Source: Actinomadura sp. DC4
Lineage (GTDB): Bacteria; Actinomycetota; Actinomycetes; Streptosporangiales; Streptosporangiaceae
DNA length: 64,000 bases
Assembly: GCF_030406325.1 (NCBI RefSeq)
Contig: NZ_JAUEQY010000031.1
Coordinates: 79,562 to 143,561 of the forward strand
Direction of reading: 5' to 3'
Below the pieces are notes generated by a model, which worked only from the letters and a program-made list of their open reading frames with translations, was not told the origin of the DNA and did no database searches. Of this stretch, positions 1 through 8,868 are shown piece by piece. Position 1 is the first letter of the stretch. Each line of letters begins with the position of its first letter. Position numbers and translations under genes: made by a program.

Positions 1-869
1 ACCTCGCGCTCGGCCAGCTCGGCCAGCAGGGCGTTCAGGTCCAGGCCGGCCCCGGAACGCGGCAGCCGTACGACGGCCGCGGCCGACTCCAGGGCGGGGG
101 CGTCCTCGGCGATCGCGATCAGCGTCGGCGCCTCGTCGTCCAGGACGCGGCTGCCCGCCGGCGTACGGGCGCGGCCGTCGGCGACGACGCGCAGCGGCCT
201 GCGGTGGGTACGGAGGTGGTCGTGCGGCTCGAAGCCGCGCACGGTGAGCCGCGGGTCGTCGGCGAGCACGGTGCCGGATCCGGCGATGATCGCGTCGCAG
301 CGGGCGCGCAGGCGGTGGACGTCCTCGCGCGCCTCCGGCCCGGTGATCCACTGGCTGGTGCCGTCGCGCGCGGCCGACCGGCCGTCGAGGGTGGCGGCGA
401 ACTTCCACGTGAGGTGGGGGCGCCGCAGGCGCGCGTAGGTGAGCCACTCGGCATTGACCCGCTCGGCCTCGGCCGCGTGCAGCCCGGACTCGACCTCGAC
501 GCCCGCCTCGGCGAGCCGCCGGGCGCCGCCGCCCGCCCGGTCGCTCGGGTCGGGCACGGCGTACACGACGCGCCGGACGCCGGCGGCCAGGACGGCCTCG
601 CTGCAGGGACCGGTACGGCCCTGGTGGTCACAGGGTTCGAGGGTGACGAGGAGGGTGCCGCCGCGGGCGCGCTCGCCGGCCTGCCCGAGTGCTACGGCCT
701 CGGCGTGGGGGCCGCCGGCGAAGGCGTGGAACCCCTCCCCTGCCGTCTCGCCGCCGGCGTCGAGCACGACGCAGCCGACGACGGGGTTGGGACTGGTCTG
801 GCCGAAGGCGCGTGCCGCCAGCTCGATCGCCTGAAGCATCGCCGACGCTTCGGCGGTGGATGCGGTCAC
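1..869 (-). CDS. ribD: Bifunctional riboflavin biosynthesis protein RibD, C-terminus outside window
   Basis: RibD deaminates diaminohydroxyphosphoribosylaminopyrimidine and then reduces the product, the second and third steps of riboflavin synthesis. The GTG at 869 opens a frame with the zinc deaminase signature: HAE at residues 55-57, PC at 79-80 and a third Cys at 89. The TSPNPVVG motif lies at residues 25-32. The downstream part continues into the reductase domain and is cut by the left window edge after about 289 of the usual 350-370 residues. The FMN riboswitch just upstream supports both identity and start. Other rib genes are expected further left. Confidence 0.93.
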   Translation of the reverse strand, partial: MTASTAEASAMLQAIELAARAFGQTSPNPVVGCVVLDAGGETAGEGFHAFAGGPHAEAVALGQAGERARGGTLLVTLEPCDHQGRTGPCSEAVLAAGVRRVVYAVPDPSDRAGGGARRLAEAGVEVESGLHAAEAERVNAEWLTYARLRRPHLTWKFAATLDGRSAARDGTSQWITGPEAREDVHRLRARCDAIIAGSGTVLADDPRLTVRGFEPHDHLRTHRRPLRVVADGRARTPAGSRVLDDEAPTLIAIAEDAPALESAAAVVRLPRSGAGLDLNALLAELAERE

Positions 870-945
870 CCCGGGCCTCCTGTTCAGGCTCCGGGATAAC
901 GGCGGAGAACGCCACTCGCACCGCACCCCGCAAGGGGGTACGGCC

Positions 946-1075
946 GCGCGCTGCCTCCCATCCGGACTTTAACCGTCGGTCCCGGAATTTCACCGGGTCA
1001 ACCGGCCGATGGTTTCGGCCGGGTCGCGGACTGTAACCGCCGGTTCGGAATTTCACCGACCCCGGAGCACGCTTA
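946..1075 (-). promoter_or_regulatory. FMN riboswitch (RFN element)
   Basis: Read on the minus strand this segment carries the conserved RFN blocks in order: a GTCGGTGAAATTCCGAACCG arm, GGCGGTTACAGTCCGCGACC, a variable hairpin, a second GGTGAAATTCCGG arm and a closing GGATGGGAGGCAGCGCG. It ends about 75 nt before the ribD GTG. FMN binding would be expected to shut down riboflavin gene expression. I see no strong T-run terminator between it and ribD, so control at the ribosome binding site is as likely as attenuation. Confidence 0.95.
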
Positions 1076-1167
1076 CGAACACTTGCCAACCAGTGTGCCA
1101 CGCCGGACATTCCCTGCAACGTGTGAGGAAGCGCACGTTGACGTCTTGCGTCCCGCATGGGTGCGGT

Positions 1168-1890
1168 TCACAACTCGATCACGCCCTTGACCACCGTCAG
1201 CACCGCGCCCGCCATCGCGAGGACGATCACCGCGGCCTGCGCACGCTCCGGCGAGACGCGTCCGGCCAGGTGGTTGCCGAGCACGATGCCCGCGAGCAGA
1301 CCGGCGGTGACCGTGACCCAGCCGGGCGCGGCCATGGACGGCCGGCCGCCCTTGGCGAGCAGGGAGGCGACGCCCAGCGCGGCGAAGACGAGCTGGGCGG
1401 TCGCCGCGAAGTTGCGCTGCGCCCATCCGATGGACACCGCGTAGACGGCCACCGCCGGGCCGCCGGCGCCGACCGTGACGTTGAGGAAGCCCGACCCGAT
1501 CCCGGCGATCACCGCGCCGGGCGTGCCGCGCAGGACCCGGGCGCGCTCGCTGGCCACGACGGCGACCAGCGCGACGAGGATGAGCAGGCCGACGACGATG
1601 GCGAGCGGCGGGGCGGGCAGGTCGCGGGCGAGCCAGGCCCCCGCCGCGACGGCCGGCAGCGCGGGCCCGATCAGCAGGGCGGCCCGCCGCAGGTCGACGT
1701 CGCGCCAGACCTGGGTGAGCACGACCAGCGCGGTGACCGCCCCGCAGGCGTTGATCACCAGCACGCCGTCGAACGGGCCCAGCAGCAGCACCATGAACGG
1801 CGAGGCCACGAGCGAGAAGCCGAGGCCGGTCACCCGCTGGGCGCTCGCGCCGACGAGGACCACCACTCCCAGCCCGATCGCCTGGATCAT
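1168..1890 (-). CDS. TSUP family (TauE/SafE) membrane transporter
   Basis: A protein of about 240 residues made almost entirely of hydrophobic helices, with the N-terminal pattern of the TSUP family (GASAQRVTGLGFSLVASP) and a related second-half repeat around FLNVTVGAGGPAV. Family members export or import sulfite, sulfonates or other small anions; the substrate cannot be read from sequence. I chose the ATG at 1890, since a longer frame from 1935 only adds an Arg-rich stretch. It lies upstream of the FMN riboswitch on the same strand but looks like a separate transcription unit. Confidence 0.8.
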   Translation of the reverse strand: MIQAIGLGVVVLVGASAQRVTGLGFSLVASPFMVLLLGPFDGVLVINACGAVTALVVLTQVWRDVDLRRAALLIGPALPAVAAGAWLARDLPAPPLAIVVGLLILVALVAVVASERARVLRGTPGAVIAGIGSGFLNVTVGAGGPAVAVYAVSIGWAQRNFAATAQLVFAALGVASLLAKGGRPSMAAPGWVTVTAGLLAGIVLGNHLAGRVSPERAQAAVIVLAMAGAVLTVVKGVIEL

Positions 1891-2067
1891 GCCGGGGACG
1901 GTGCCACAGGACCGTACGCGCCGCCACCTCATCACCCCGGCCGGCAGGGGCCGTCACATGGCTAGAGTGTCGAGATTCACCGGCCTCAGCCGTAGTCCCG
2001 GGCGAGGGAGTCCGGTATTAATCGAATCAGGTTCTAAATTCTGCAGCCGGAAGACGAGGGCGTGTCG

Positions 2068-3087
2068 ATGTCGCAGCGGAACGAGTGGATCAACTCTGGA
2101 GCGTTCCAGGTCGCACCTGGAGTGCACCGGATACCGCTGCCGCTGCCATCGGATGGGTTGCGCGCGGTGAACGTCTACGCGATCGAGCACGACGAGGGCC
2201 TGGTGCTCATCGACGGCGGCTGGGCTCTGGAGGAGTCGCGGCGGCGGCTCGAGACGTCGCTGAAGGAGCTGGGGTTCGGCCTGGCCGACATCAGCCGGTT
2301 CCTCGTCACGCACGTCCACCGCGACCACTACACGCAGGCCATCGCGGTGCGCAAGGAGTTCGGCACGCGCGTGAGCCTCGGCATCGGCGAGCGGCACACC
2401 CTCGAGGTGCTCACCGCGCCCGGGTCGGCTGACCGCTCCCCCCAGCTCGAACAGCTCCGCGTCTGCGGCGCGGGCCCGGTCATCGAGGCCCTGCGCGCGG
2501 TGTGGAAGGAAGGCGGGCACCAGCCGGCCGAGTGGGAGATGCCCGACGACTGGATCGAGGGCCGCGCGGAGCTGCCCCTCTCCGGCCGCGAGCTCCTCGC
2601 CGTACCCACACCGGGCCACACGCGCGGGCACCTGGTCTACGCCGACCTCGCGGGCGGGCTGCTGTTCGCCGGCGACCACGTCCTGCCGCACATCACGCCC
2701 TCGATCGGGTTCGAGAGCGCGCCGGAGTCATCGCCGCTCGGGTCGTACATGGAGTCCCTGAAGCTCGTCCGCGAGCTGCCCGACATGCGGCTGCTGCCGG
2801 CGCACGGGCCGGTCACCGAGAGCGTGCACGCCCGGGTCGACGCCCTGCTGGAGCACCACGCCGAGCGGCTCGACGCGTGCGCGGCGGCGGTCGCGGCCGG
2901 GTCCGGCACCGCGTACGAGACCGCACGCGCGCTCACCTGGACGCGCCGCGAGCGCAGCTTCGACGACCTGGACGTGTTCAACCAGATGCTGGCGACCACC
3001 GAGACCCGCGCCCACCTGGAGGTGCTGGTCGCCCAGGGCCGCCTGCGCTCGCGGATCGAGGACGGCGCGTCGGTCTACGCGGTGTAG
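2068..3087 (+). CDS. MBL-fold metallo-hydrolase
   Basis: Metallo-beta-lactamase fold hydrolase of 339 residues. The metal motif is H82-V-H84-R-D86-H87, followed by PTPGHTRGH, the bridging Asp in LFAGDHVLP and a late LPAHG histidine, so a full dinuclear site is present. The C-terminal 80 residues look like the small helical domain seen in the LACTB2-like branch. ATG 2068 sits 7 nt after a GAGGG ribosome binding site; an in-frame GTG two codons earlier is too close to that site. The 3' end overlaps rpe by 13 bp, tail to tail. Substrate unknown. Confidence 0.88.
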   Translation: MSQRNEWINSGAFQVAPGVHRIPLPLPSDGLRAVNVYAIEHDEGLVLIDGGWALEESRRRLETSLKELGFGLADISRFLVTHVHRDHYTQAIAVRKEFGTRVSLGIGERHTLEVLTAPGSADRSPQLEQLRVCGAGPVIEALRAVWKEGGHQPAEWEMPDDWIEGRAELPLSGRELLAVPTPGHTRGHLVYADLAGGLLFAGDHVLPHITPSIGFESAPESSPLGSYMESLKLVRELPDMRLLPAHGPVTESVHARVDALLEHHAERLDACAAAVAAGSGTAYETARALTWTRRERSFDDLDVFNQMLATTETRAHLEVLVAQGRLRSRIEDGASVYAV

Positions 3088-3740
3088 CGGCTCTCGGCGC
3101 GCTCGCGCAGGGCGCGTACGGCCGCGCCCGGGTCGTCGGCGGAGTAGACCGCCGAGCCCGCGACGAAGACGTTCGCGCCCGCCTCGGCGCAGCGTTCGAT
3201 GGTCTCGGCGTTCACACCTCCGTCGACCTGCAGCCACACGTCGAGGTCGCGGCCGCGGATCAGCTCGCGGGCGCGGCGGATCTTGGGCAGCACGACGTCG
3301 AGGAACCGCTGCCCCCCGAAGCCGGGCTCGACGGTCATCACGAGCAGCATGTCGATCTCCGACAGCAGGCCGGCGTACGGCTCGACGGCCGTGCCCGGGT
3401 TGAGCGCGAGCCCGGCGCGGGCGCCGGCGGACCGGATCTCCCGGAGCGTACGGATGGGGGCGCTCGCCGCCTCGACATGGATGGTGACGCTGGCCGCGCC
3501 CGCCTCGGCGTAGCCGGGCGCCCACCGGTCGGGGTCCTCGATCATCAGGTGGCAGTCCACCGGAAGCGTCGTGGTCTTGAGCAGCGCCTCGACCACGGGC
3601 AGACCGAGGGTGAGGTTGGGCACGAAGTGGTTGTCCATCACGTCGACGTGGATCAGGTCGGCGTCGGCGACGGCGGCGATCTCGTCGGCGAGCCGGGAGA
3701 AGTCGGCGGACAGGATGCTGGGAGCGATGTGCACGGCCAT
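3075..3740 (-). CDS. rpe: Ribulose-phosphate 3-epimerase
   Basis: Interconverts ribulose 5-phosphate and xylulose 5-phosphate in the pentose phosphate pathway. The 221-residue TIM barrel has the normal family length. It shows the N-terminal [10 protein letters not shown] motif, the metal and catalytic strand [18 protein letters not shown] and the second catalytic Asp in QVDGGVN. It belongs to the conserved rsmB-rpe-ribD end of the priA block, although accessory genes now separate it from rsmB. No partner on the same strand is tightly linked. Confidence 0.96.
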   Translation of the reverse strand: MAVHIAPSILSADFSRLADEIAAVADADLIHVDVMDNHFVPNLTLGLPVVEALLKTTTLPVDCHLMIEDPDRWAPGYAEAGAASVTIHVEAASAPIRTLREIRSAGARAGLALNPGTAVEPYAGLLSEIDMLLVMTVEPGFGGQRFLDVVLPKIRRARELIRGRDLDVWLQVDGGVNAETIERCAEAGANVFVAGSAVYSADDPGAAVRALRERAESRYTA

Positions 3741-3768
3741 GGTGGATCAAGTGTAGGGCCGCGCCGCC

Positions 3769-4425
3769 TCAGCCGGGCTTGACCGCCGAGAAGCAGGCCA
3801 GCGCACCCGTCACCGTGACCGCGCCGGCCCGCAGCCCCGCCGCCTCCAGCCAGGCGCGCAGATCTGCGGCACTGCCCGGCTCACCGAAGTCACCCGTACG
3901 CCGGAGCAGCGCGACGAGCGCGTCCTGGCGCACTCCGGCGCCGGTCACCACCGCGCTGCCGCGCAGTGTCCCGCCGGGCCGCAGGACGCGGGCCATCTCG
4001 GCGACCGCGGCGGCCGGGCCGGGGAGGCAGTGCAGGCCGTTGTAGGTCACGACGAGGTCGAACGCCGCCTCCACGAACGGCAGCCGGTCCACGCTCACCC
4101 GCGCGAAGGCGGCGTCGAGCCCGCGGCGCGCGGCCTCGGCGCGCGCCCGGCCGAGCATGAACGGCGACAGATCCGCGGCGACGTAGCGCAGGCCGGCGCC
4201 GGGCGGTACGCCCCGGAACGCCACGCCTCCGCCGCACGGCACGTCGAGGACGGCGCCGCCCTGCGGGAGCCCCCCGACCTCGGCGAACGAGGCGTACATC
4301 GGGCGGACGTCCGCGCCCCACAGCACCCGGCCGCCCAGCCGGGCGATCGGCTCGCGGGCCGCCGCCGCCTCGTAGATCGCCGGGGTCAGGCGGCGCCGGC
4401 TCCAGTGCTCCCCGGCCCCGGTCAC
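3769..4425 (-). CDS. Class I SAM-dependent methyltransferase
   Basis: A 218-residue methyltransferase with motif I VLDVPCGGGVAF, the acidic Asp of AADLSPFML, and a post-motif LVVTYNGLHCLPG followed by LRPGGTL, in the order of UbiE/MerR-type small-molecule methyltransferases. The GTG at 4425 shares four bases (GTGA) with the stop of the upstream LysR gene, so the two should be translationally coupled. An open frame extends upstream to 4800, but that part only shadows the LysR gene. Acceptor substrate unknown. Confidence 0.82.
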   Translation of the reverse strand: MTGAGEHWSRRRLTPAIYEAAAAREPIARLGGRVLWGADVRPMYASFAEVGGLPQGGAVLDVPCGGGVAFRGVPPGAGLRYVAADLSPFMLGRARAEAARRGLDAAFARVSVDRLPFVEAAFDLVVTYNGLHCLPGPAAAVAEMARVLRPGGTLRGSAVVTGAGVRQDALVALLRRTGDFGEPGSAADLRAWLEAAGLRAGAVTVTGALACFSAVKPG

Positions 4426-5363
4426 TCCGCGTCCTTCGGCACCTGGGACCGGCCCACGGCCAGCACGTCGATCTCGGCCACCGCGTCGCGCAGCGCCTCC
4501 AGGGTCACCGCCACCGACGGACGGCGCACGCTCGCCGTGCGCACGACGGCGTACACGTAGCGGGTCAGCGACCCCGGCAGCTCGCGCGCGGCGATGCCGG
4601 GGACGGCGGCGGTGAGCGCGAGGCTGGGTACGGCGGCGATGCCGACGCCCCGCGCGACCAGGCCGAGGATGGTTCCGAGGCCCTCGAACTCCCACGGCAT
4701 CGGCGGCGCGCCGCCCACGTCGGCGAGGAGGCGGTCGAACGCCTGGCGCGACGGCTCGCCCGCCGGGGCGGCCAGCCAGGGCTCCTCGCGCAGCCGCCAC
4801 AGGTTGATCTCGCGCTCGTGGTCGGCGGCCCAGTGTCCCGCGGGGACGACCAGCACGAGCGGGTCGGGGAGGAGCAGGGAGAAGCGAAGGCTGCCGCCGC
4901 CGCGCGTCGGCAGCCGGCCGGTCCAGTCGTCGACGAGGGCGATGTCGACCTCGCCCGAGCGGACCTGCCGCAGCCCCTCGCCGGGACGCGTCTGGCGGAG
5001 CTGGAAGGTCAGGCCCGCGTGATGGCGCAGGCTGTGCGCGAGCGCGGGCGCGAAGGCCACCGCCGCCGTCGGGAACGCCGTGAGCACGATCTGCCCGGTG
5101 GGCTCGACCTCGGACAGGTCGGCCTCGGCGAACTCGATCATCCGGAGGATGCGGTCGGCGTGGTCGGACAGGCGCCGGCCGGCGTCGGTCAGCTCGGCGC
5201 TGCGGGCGGTGCGGTCGAGCAGCGCGGTGCCGACCTCGCGCTCGAGCACGGCGAGCTGCTGGGAGACCGCGGACGGGGTGTATCCCAGGGCCTTCGCGGT
5301 CGCGGCGATGCTCCCCCGGTCCGCGAACTCGCGGAGCAGCCGCAGCCGTCGCACATCGAGCAT
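4422..5363 (-). CDS. LysR family transcriptional regulator
   Basis: 313 residues, normal LysR length. The N-terminal winged helix-turn-helix is clear (LREFADRGSIAATAKALGYTPSAVSQQL is its first 45 residues in outline), followed by a periplasmic-binding-like effector domain. It overlaps the methyltransferase by 4 bp and is divergent from the aminotransferase at 5489 across a 125-bp spacer. That spacer holds GTTCAT (5367) and its inverse ATGAAC (5417), possible half-sites. The arrangement suggests control of the aminotransferase and of its own two-gene operon. Confidence 0.88.
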   Translation of the reverse strand: MLDVRRLRLLREFADRGSIAATAKALGYTPSAVSQQLAVLEREVGTALLDRTARSAELTDAGRRLSDHADRILRMIEFAEADLSEVEPTGQIVLTAFPTAAVAFAPALAHSLRHHAGLTFQLRQTRPGEGLRQVRSGEVDIALVDDWTGRLPTRGGGSLRFSLLLPDPLVLVVPAGHWAADHEREINLWRLREEPWLAAPAGEPSRQAFDRLLADVGGAPPMPWEFEGLGTILGLVARGVGIAAVPSLALTAAVPGIAARELPGSLTRYVYAVVRTASVRRPSVAVTLEALRDAVAEIDVLAVGRSQVPKDAE

Positions 5364-5488
5364 AAGTTCATCTTACGCATGGCAGTGGAAAGGCTCGCTT
5401 GTACTGATGGCGCGGTCCAATGAACGATGGAGTCGTACGGCCCGCGCGAGTGATCTAGCAGCCAGAACAGCTCCATGGGAGTGAACCA

Positions 5489-6769
5489 ATGCCAGTCGCC
5501 GTTTCCGCGACTCTTGCCGCCAACGAGGCCCTCGACCACAGACGCCGGGCCGGGCTCCCGGTCCTCCCGCTCGCCTTCGGCGAGGCGGGCCTGCCGGTCA
5601 TGCCGGAGCTCGAACGCGAACTCTCAGCCGCCGCCGGACACGGCGCGTACGGTCCCGTCGCGGGCGGATCGGACCTGCGCGAGGCCGCCGCGGGCTACTG
5701 GCGGCGCCGTGGCCTGCCCGCCGACCCGGGCCTGATCGTCGCCGGCCCGGGGAGCAAGCCCCTGCTGTACGGCCTGCTCCTGGCCATCGGCGGTGGCGTC
5801 GTGGTGCCGCAGCCGAGCTGGGTGAGCTACGCCGCGCAGACCCGGCTGACGGGCGCGGAGCCGATCTTCGTACGGACACCGCCCGGAGAGGGCGGCGTGC
5901 CCGACCCGGACGAGCTGCGCGTGGCCGTGACGCTGGAGCGCGCCGCGGGCCGCCCGGTCCGCTGCCTCGTCGTCACCCTTCCCGACAACCCCACGGGCAC
6001 CCTGGCACGCCCGGAGACCGTACGCCGCGTGTGCGAGGTCGCCCGCGACCTCGACCTGATCATCATCGCCGACCAGATCTACCGCGACCTCGTCTTCGAC
6101 CAGGGCACCGACTACCCGTGCCCGTCCCGCTACGCTCCCGAGCGCACCGTGATCACGACCGCGCTGAGCAAGAACCTCGCTCTCGGCGGCTGGCGCATCG
6201 GGGTGGCGCTGCTGCCCGAGGCCCTCAGCGCCGTACGCGACCGGCTCGCCGCCGTGGCCAGCGAGATCTGGTCGAGCACCTCGGGCCCGACCCAGCAGGC
6301 CGCGGCGTACGCCTTCGCGGAGCCGCCGGCGGTCGTCGAGCGCGTCACGGCGAGCCGCCGCCTCCACGAGGCGACGGTCTCCGCGATGACCGAACGCTTC
6401 ACGGCCGCCGGCGCCCGCGTGGCCCGGCCGCAGGGCGGCTTCTACCTCTACCCGGACCTGGAGCACCTGCGCGAGCCCCTCGGCGTCCACACGTCGGCCG
6501 AGCTCGCGGCGCTGCTCCTCGACCGGTACGGCATGGGCGTCCTGCCGGGCAGCGCGTTCGGCGAGCCGCCGGAGGCACTGCGCCTGCGGGTGGCGATCAG
6601 CCTGCTGTACGGCGAGACCGACGAGCAGCGCACGGCCGCCCTCACCGCCCAGGACCCGGTGTCGCTCCCGTGGATCGCCGCCGCCCTGGACCGCACGACG
6701 GAGGTCCTCACCGACCTCACCGCCCACGAGTCCGCCCCGGTACGAGAGAGGGTGGCCGTAACCGCCTGA
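5489..6769 (+). CDS. PLP-dependent aminotransferase, class I/II
   Basis: 426-residue fold type I aminotransferase. Visible motifs are GPGSKPLLYGL, the Asn/Pro turn VTLPDNPTGTLA, the IIADQIY cofactor Asp and Tyr, and the PLP lysine near residue 228 in TALSKNLALGGWRIG. The C-terminal arginine region LRLRVAIS would bind the substrate carboxylate. About 45 residues after LRLRVAIS form an extra C-terminal tail. Divergent from a LysR gene that probably regulates it. Amino donor and acceptor cannot be decided. Confidence 0.88.
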   Translation: MPVAVSATLAANEALDHRRRAGLPVLPLAFGEAGLPVMPELERELSAAAGHGAYGPVAGGSDLREAAAGYWRRRGLPADPGLIVAGPGSKPLLYGLLLAIGGGVVVPQPSWVSYAAQTRLTGAEPIFVRTPPGEGGVPDPDELRVAVTLERAAGRPVRCLVVTLPDNPTGTLARPETVRRVCEVARDLDLIIIADQIYRDLVFDQGTDYPCPSRYAPERTVITTALSKNLALGGWRIGVALLPEALSAVRDRLAAVASEIWSSTSGPTQQAAAYAFAEPPAVVERVTASRRLHEATVSAMTERFTAAGARVARPQGGFYLYPDLEHLREPLGVHTSAELAALLLDRYGMGVLPGSAFGEPPEALRLRVAISLLYGETDEQRTAALTAQDPVSLPWIAAALDRTTEVLTDLTAHESAPVRERVAVTA

Positions 6770-6867
6770 CGCCTTACCGGAGGCGCGCCGACCGTGCAGT
6801 GGAGTGGACTGCGAGCGCTGCGGCCCTCAGGCGGGGCGCCGAGGGGTGGCCGTCATGGGCTGACGTC

Positions 6868-7764
6868 TCAGCGAAGGTGATCGTGGAGAGTCCGTGCGAC
6901 GTGGGCCATGAGCGCCTCGGCGGCCGGTTGGACGACCGCCGGGACGTTCGACTCGGTCAGGGCGGCGACCGCGAGGACGGCGCCGTCGTCGTGCTCGACC
7001 ACGCCGACCTCGTGCCGCAGGTTCAGCAGGGTGCCCGTCTTCGAGGACCACTTCGCGGCGTCGGAGGCGAAGTCGGGCGCCAGGCGATGGCGGATGAGGT
7101 TCTCACCCATGAGCGCGCGTACCCGGGCGGTGACGGCGGCCGGCAGGCGCGAGGGCGTCCACAGCGCCTGCAGGAGGTCGGTGAACGCCCGCGCGGATCC
7201 GGCGTTCGCGCGGCTCACGTCGAGCTGGGGCACCGGGTGCCCACGTCCTTCGGTCCGCGAGCCGATCGCGAGCGCGTGGGCGAGGTGCGCGTCGCCCGGT
7301 TCGAAGCGCTCGGCCGGGGTCTCGACGAGGTCGCGCAGGCGGTGCCGGACCGCGATACCGGCGACCCCCGCGTCGCGTACGGCCCGGTGGACCTCGGCGG
7401 GCGGGACCAGGTCGAACAGCACGTCGGCCGCGGTGTTGTCGCTGACCGCGGTGCTCAGGTAGAGCAGATCCTCGACCGCGACGCGCGCCGGATGGCGAAA
7501 CCTGCCGAGCCCCGCCGGCCCCGGCACGGCGGCGCGCCCCGGCTCGACGTCGATCATCGCGGCCCCGTCGAGGCTCCCGTCGTGGATTCGCGCGAGCACG
7601 GCGACGGCGAGCGGCACCTTCACCAGCGACGCGACCGCGAACTCCACGTCGGGGTCGATCCCGATCTCCTCACCGGTCGACAGGTCCCGTACGAGGAACG
7701 ACCCCGACAGTCCCGCGTCGGAGAGGACCCCGCGCAACTCCCGCGTCAGACGCACGCCGTTCAC
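6868..7764 (-). CDS. Class A beta-lactamase-fold serine hydrolase lacking the deacylation Glu motif
   Basis: 298 residues from GTG 7764. The penicillin-recognising fold is shown by S46-L-V-K49, S108-D-N110 and a late SSKTGTL. No signal peptide or lipobox is visible, and I cannot find the ExxLN omega-loop motif that class A lactamases use for deacylation, so a peptidase, esterase or drug-binding role is as likely as resistance. It lies downstream of, and on the same strand as, a LysR gene whose other side carries a bona fide class A enzyme. The start is uncertain because upstream sequence stays open to 7836. Confidence 0.8.
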   Translation of the reverse strand: MNGVRLTRELRGVLSDAGLSGSFLVRDLSTGEEIGIDPDVEFAVASLVKVPLAVAVLARIHDGSLDGAAMIDVEPGRAAVPGPAGLGRFRHPARVAVEDLLYLSTAVSDNTAADVLFDLVPPAEVHRAVRDAGVAGIAVRHRLRDLVETPAERFEPGDAHLAHALAIGSRTEGRGHPVPQLDVSRANAGSARAFTDLLQALWTPSRLPAAVTARVRALMGENLIRHRLAPDFASDAAKWSSKTGTLLNLRHEVGVVEHDDGAVLAVAALTESNVPAVVQPAAEALMAHVARTLHDHLR

Positions 7765-7920
7765 CCGCCCACCCCACGACCCCTCACTCCGCCGCCGCCC
7801 CGCCGACGTACCGCGAACCCCACCCGTACCACGCACGACTCACGCGCCAGGCGCACCGCGCTCACCCGCCCACCCCAGGGCTCCGCGGCTCCGGGCGGCT
7901 CACGCGTCCCGCGGCGACGC

Positions 7921-8787
7921 TCATCCGCCCTCCCCCAGCGCCTGGGCGACGTGCTCTCCCAGGCCGCGCACTCGGCCGGCGTCGTCCGCGGTCTCCGCCG
8001 ACACCGCGTATCCGCGGGCCACCGGCGTGCCCGCGAGCGGGCGCCACCGCAGGCCCAGCTCGTCCGCCTGCGGCGGTGAGCACAGCAGAAGATCTCCGGC
8101 GCTCATCGCCTCCGACGCGGCCGCGACCAGCGAGGCCGCCGACGTGATCTGCGCCGGTACGAGCGCCGAACGGTGGCCGAGCCGCTGCAGACGGTCCCTG
8201 ATGTGCGCCACCTCGTCCTCCGGCTGGACCCAGATCCGCCGGAACGACCGCCGTCCCCGTACGGACCGCAGGGTCTCGAGCCGGAACGGGCCCGCGCCCT
8301 CGTCCGCCAGGGACGCGACACCGAGGGGGACCACCCAGTCGGCCTCGTCCGGCGGGACCGCGTCGAGGGCGGCACGGACCTCGCGGGACCGCAGGAGCTC
8401 CGCGCGCTCGGCCGGGCCCGCGGTACGGAAGTCCAGGACGATCTCCTGCGCACGGGCGGCCGCGTCGAGCAGCGCCAGCCGCCGCACCGAGCACGTTTCG
8501 GGCACCGCGAGGCCGAGCGGCCGGAGCCTCGCCCGCTCGGCGTCGTGCTCCATCGCCTCGGCCAGCCGTACCAGGCGCCTGGCGGAGGGGAGCATGTCGC
8601 GGCCGAACGCGGTGAGCGCCGCCCGCCGCGTCGAGCGGTCGAACAACCGCTCGCCGAAGTGCTCTTCGAGCGCGGCGATGCGCCGGCTCGCCACGGACTG
8701 CGGCACGCGGGCCGCCGCCGCCCCGAGCGTGAAACTCCCCCGCTCCCCCACCTGCACGAACACCCGGCACGCCGCCACCAGATCCAC
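7921..8787 (-). CDS. LysR family regulator, AmpR/BlaA-like position
   Basis: 288 residues starting with GTG at 8787. The N-terminal HTH (VFVQVGERGSFTLGAAAARV) and a LysR effector domain are visible. It is divergent from the class A beta-lactamase at 8869 and upstream of the serine hydrolase at 7764. A LysR gene next to a divergent beta-lactamase is the AmpR-ampC layout, also known for BlaA of Streptomyces cacaoi. Regulation of both hydrolases is therefore inferred from context and from the T-N11-A site between the genes. Confidence 0.87.
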   Translation of the reverse strand: MDLVAACRVFVQVGERGSFTLGAAAARVPQSVASRRIAALEEHFGERLFDRSTRRAALTAFGRDMLPSARRLVRLAEAMEHDAERARLRPLGLAVPETCSVRRLALLDAAARAQEIVLDFRTAGPAERAELLRSREVRAALDAVPPDEADWVVPLGVASLADEGAGPFRLETLRSVRGRRSFRRIWVQPEDEVAHIRDRLQRLGHRSALVPAQITSAASLVAAASEAMSAGDLLLCSPPQADELGLRWRPLAGTPVARGYAVSAETADDAGRVRGLGEHVAQALGEGG

Positions 8788-8798
8788 AAGCTCACCTT

Positions 8799-8829
8799 AT
8801 GCCAAAACAGCATACAAATCAGCATTTGT
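8799..8829. promoter_or_regulatory. Putative LysR operator between regulator and beta-lactamase
   Basis: Two abutting inverted repeats fill the spacer: ATGC-N7-GCAT (8799-8813), which contains the LysR consensus T-N11-A, and ACAAAT-N4-ATTTGT (8814-8829), perfect over six base pairs per arm. They lie 12 bp from the LysR start and 40 bp from the beta-lactamase start. Side-by-side recognition and activation sites are typical of LysR-controlled divergent promoters. Confidence 0.6.
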
Positions 8830-8868
8830 GTCTTTGACGGCATGAAAGACGAGAGGAAGGCTGCCGTC

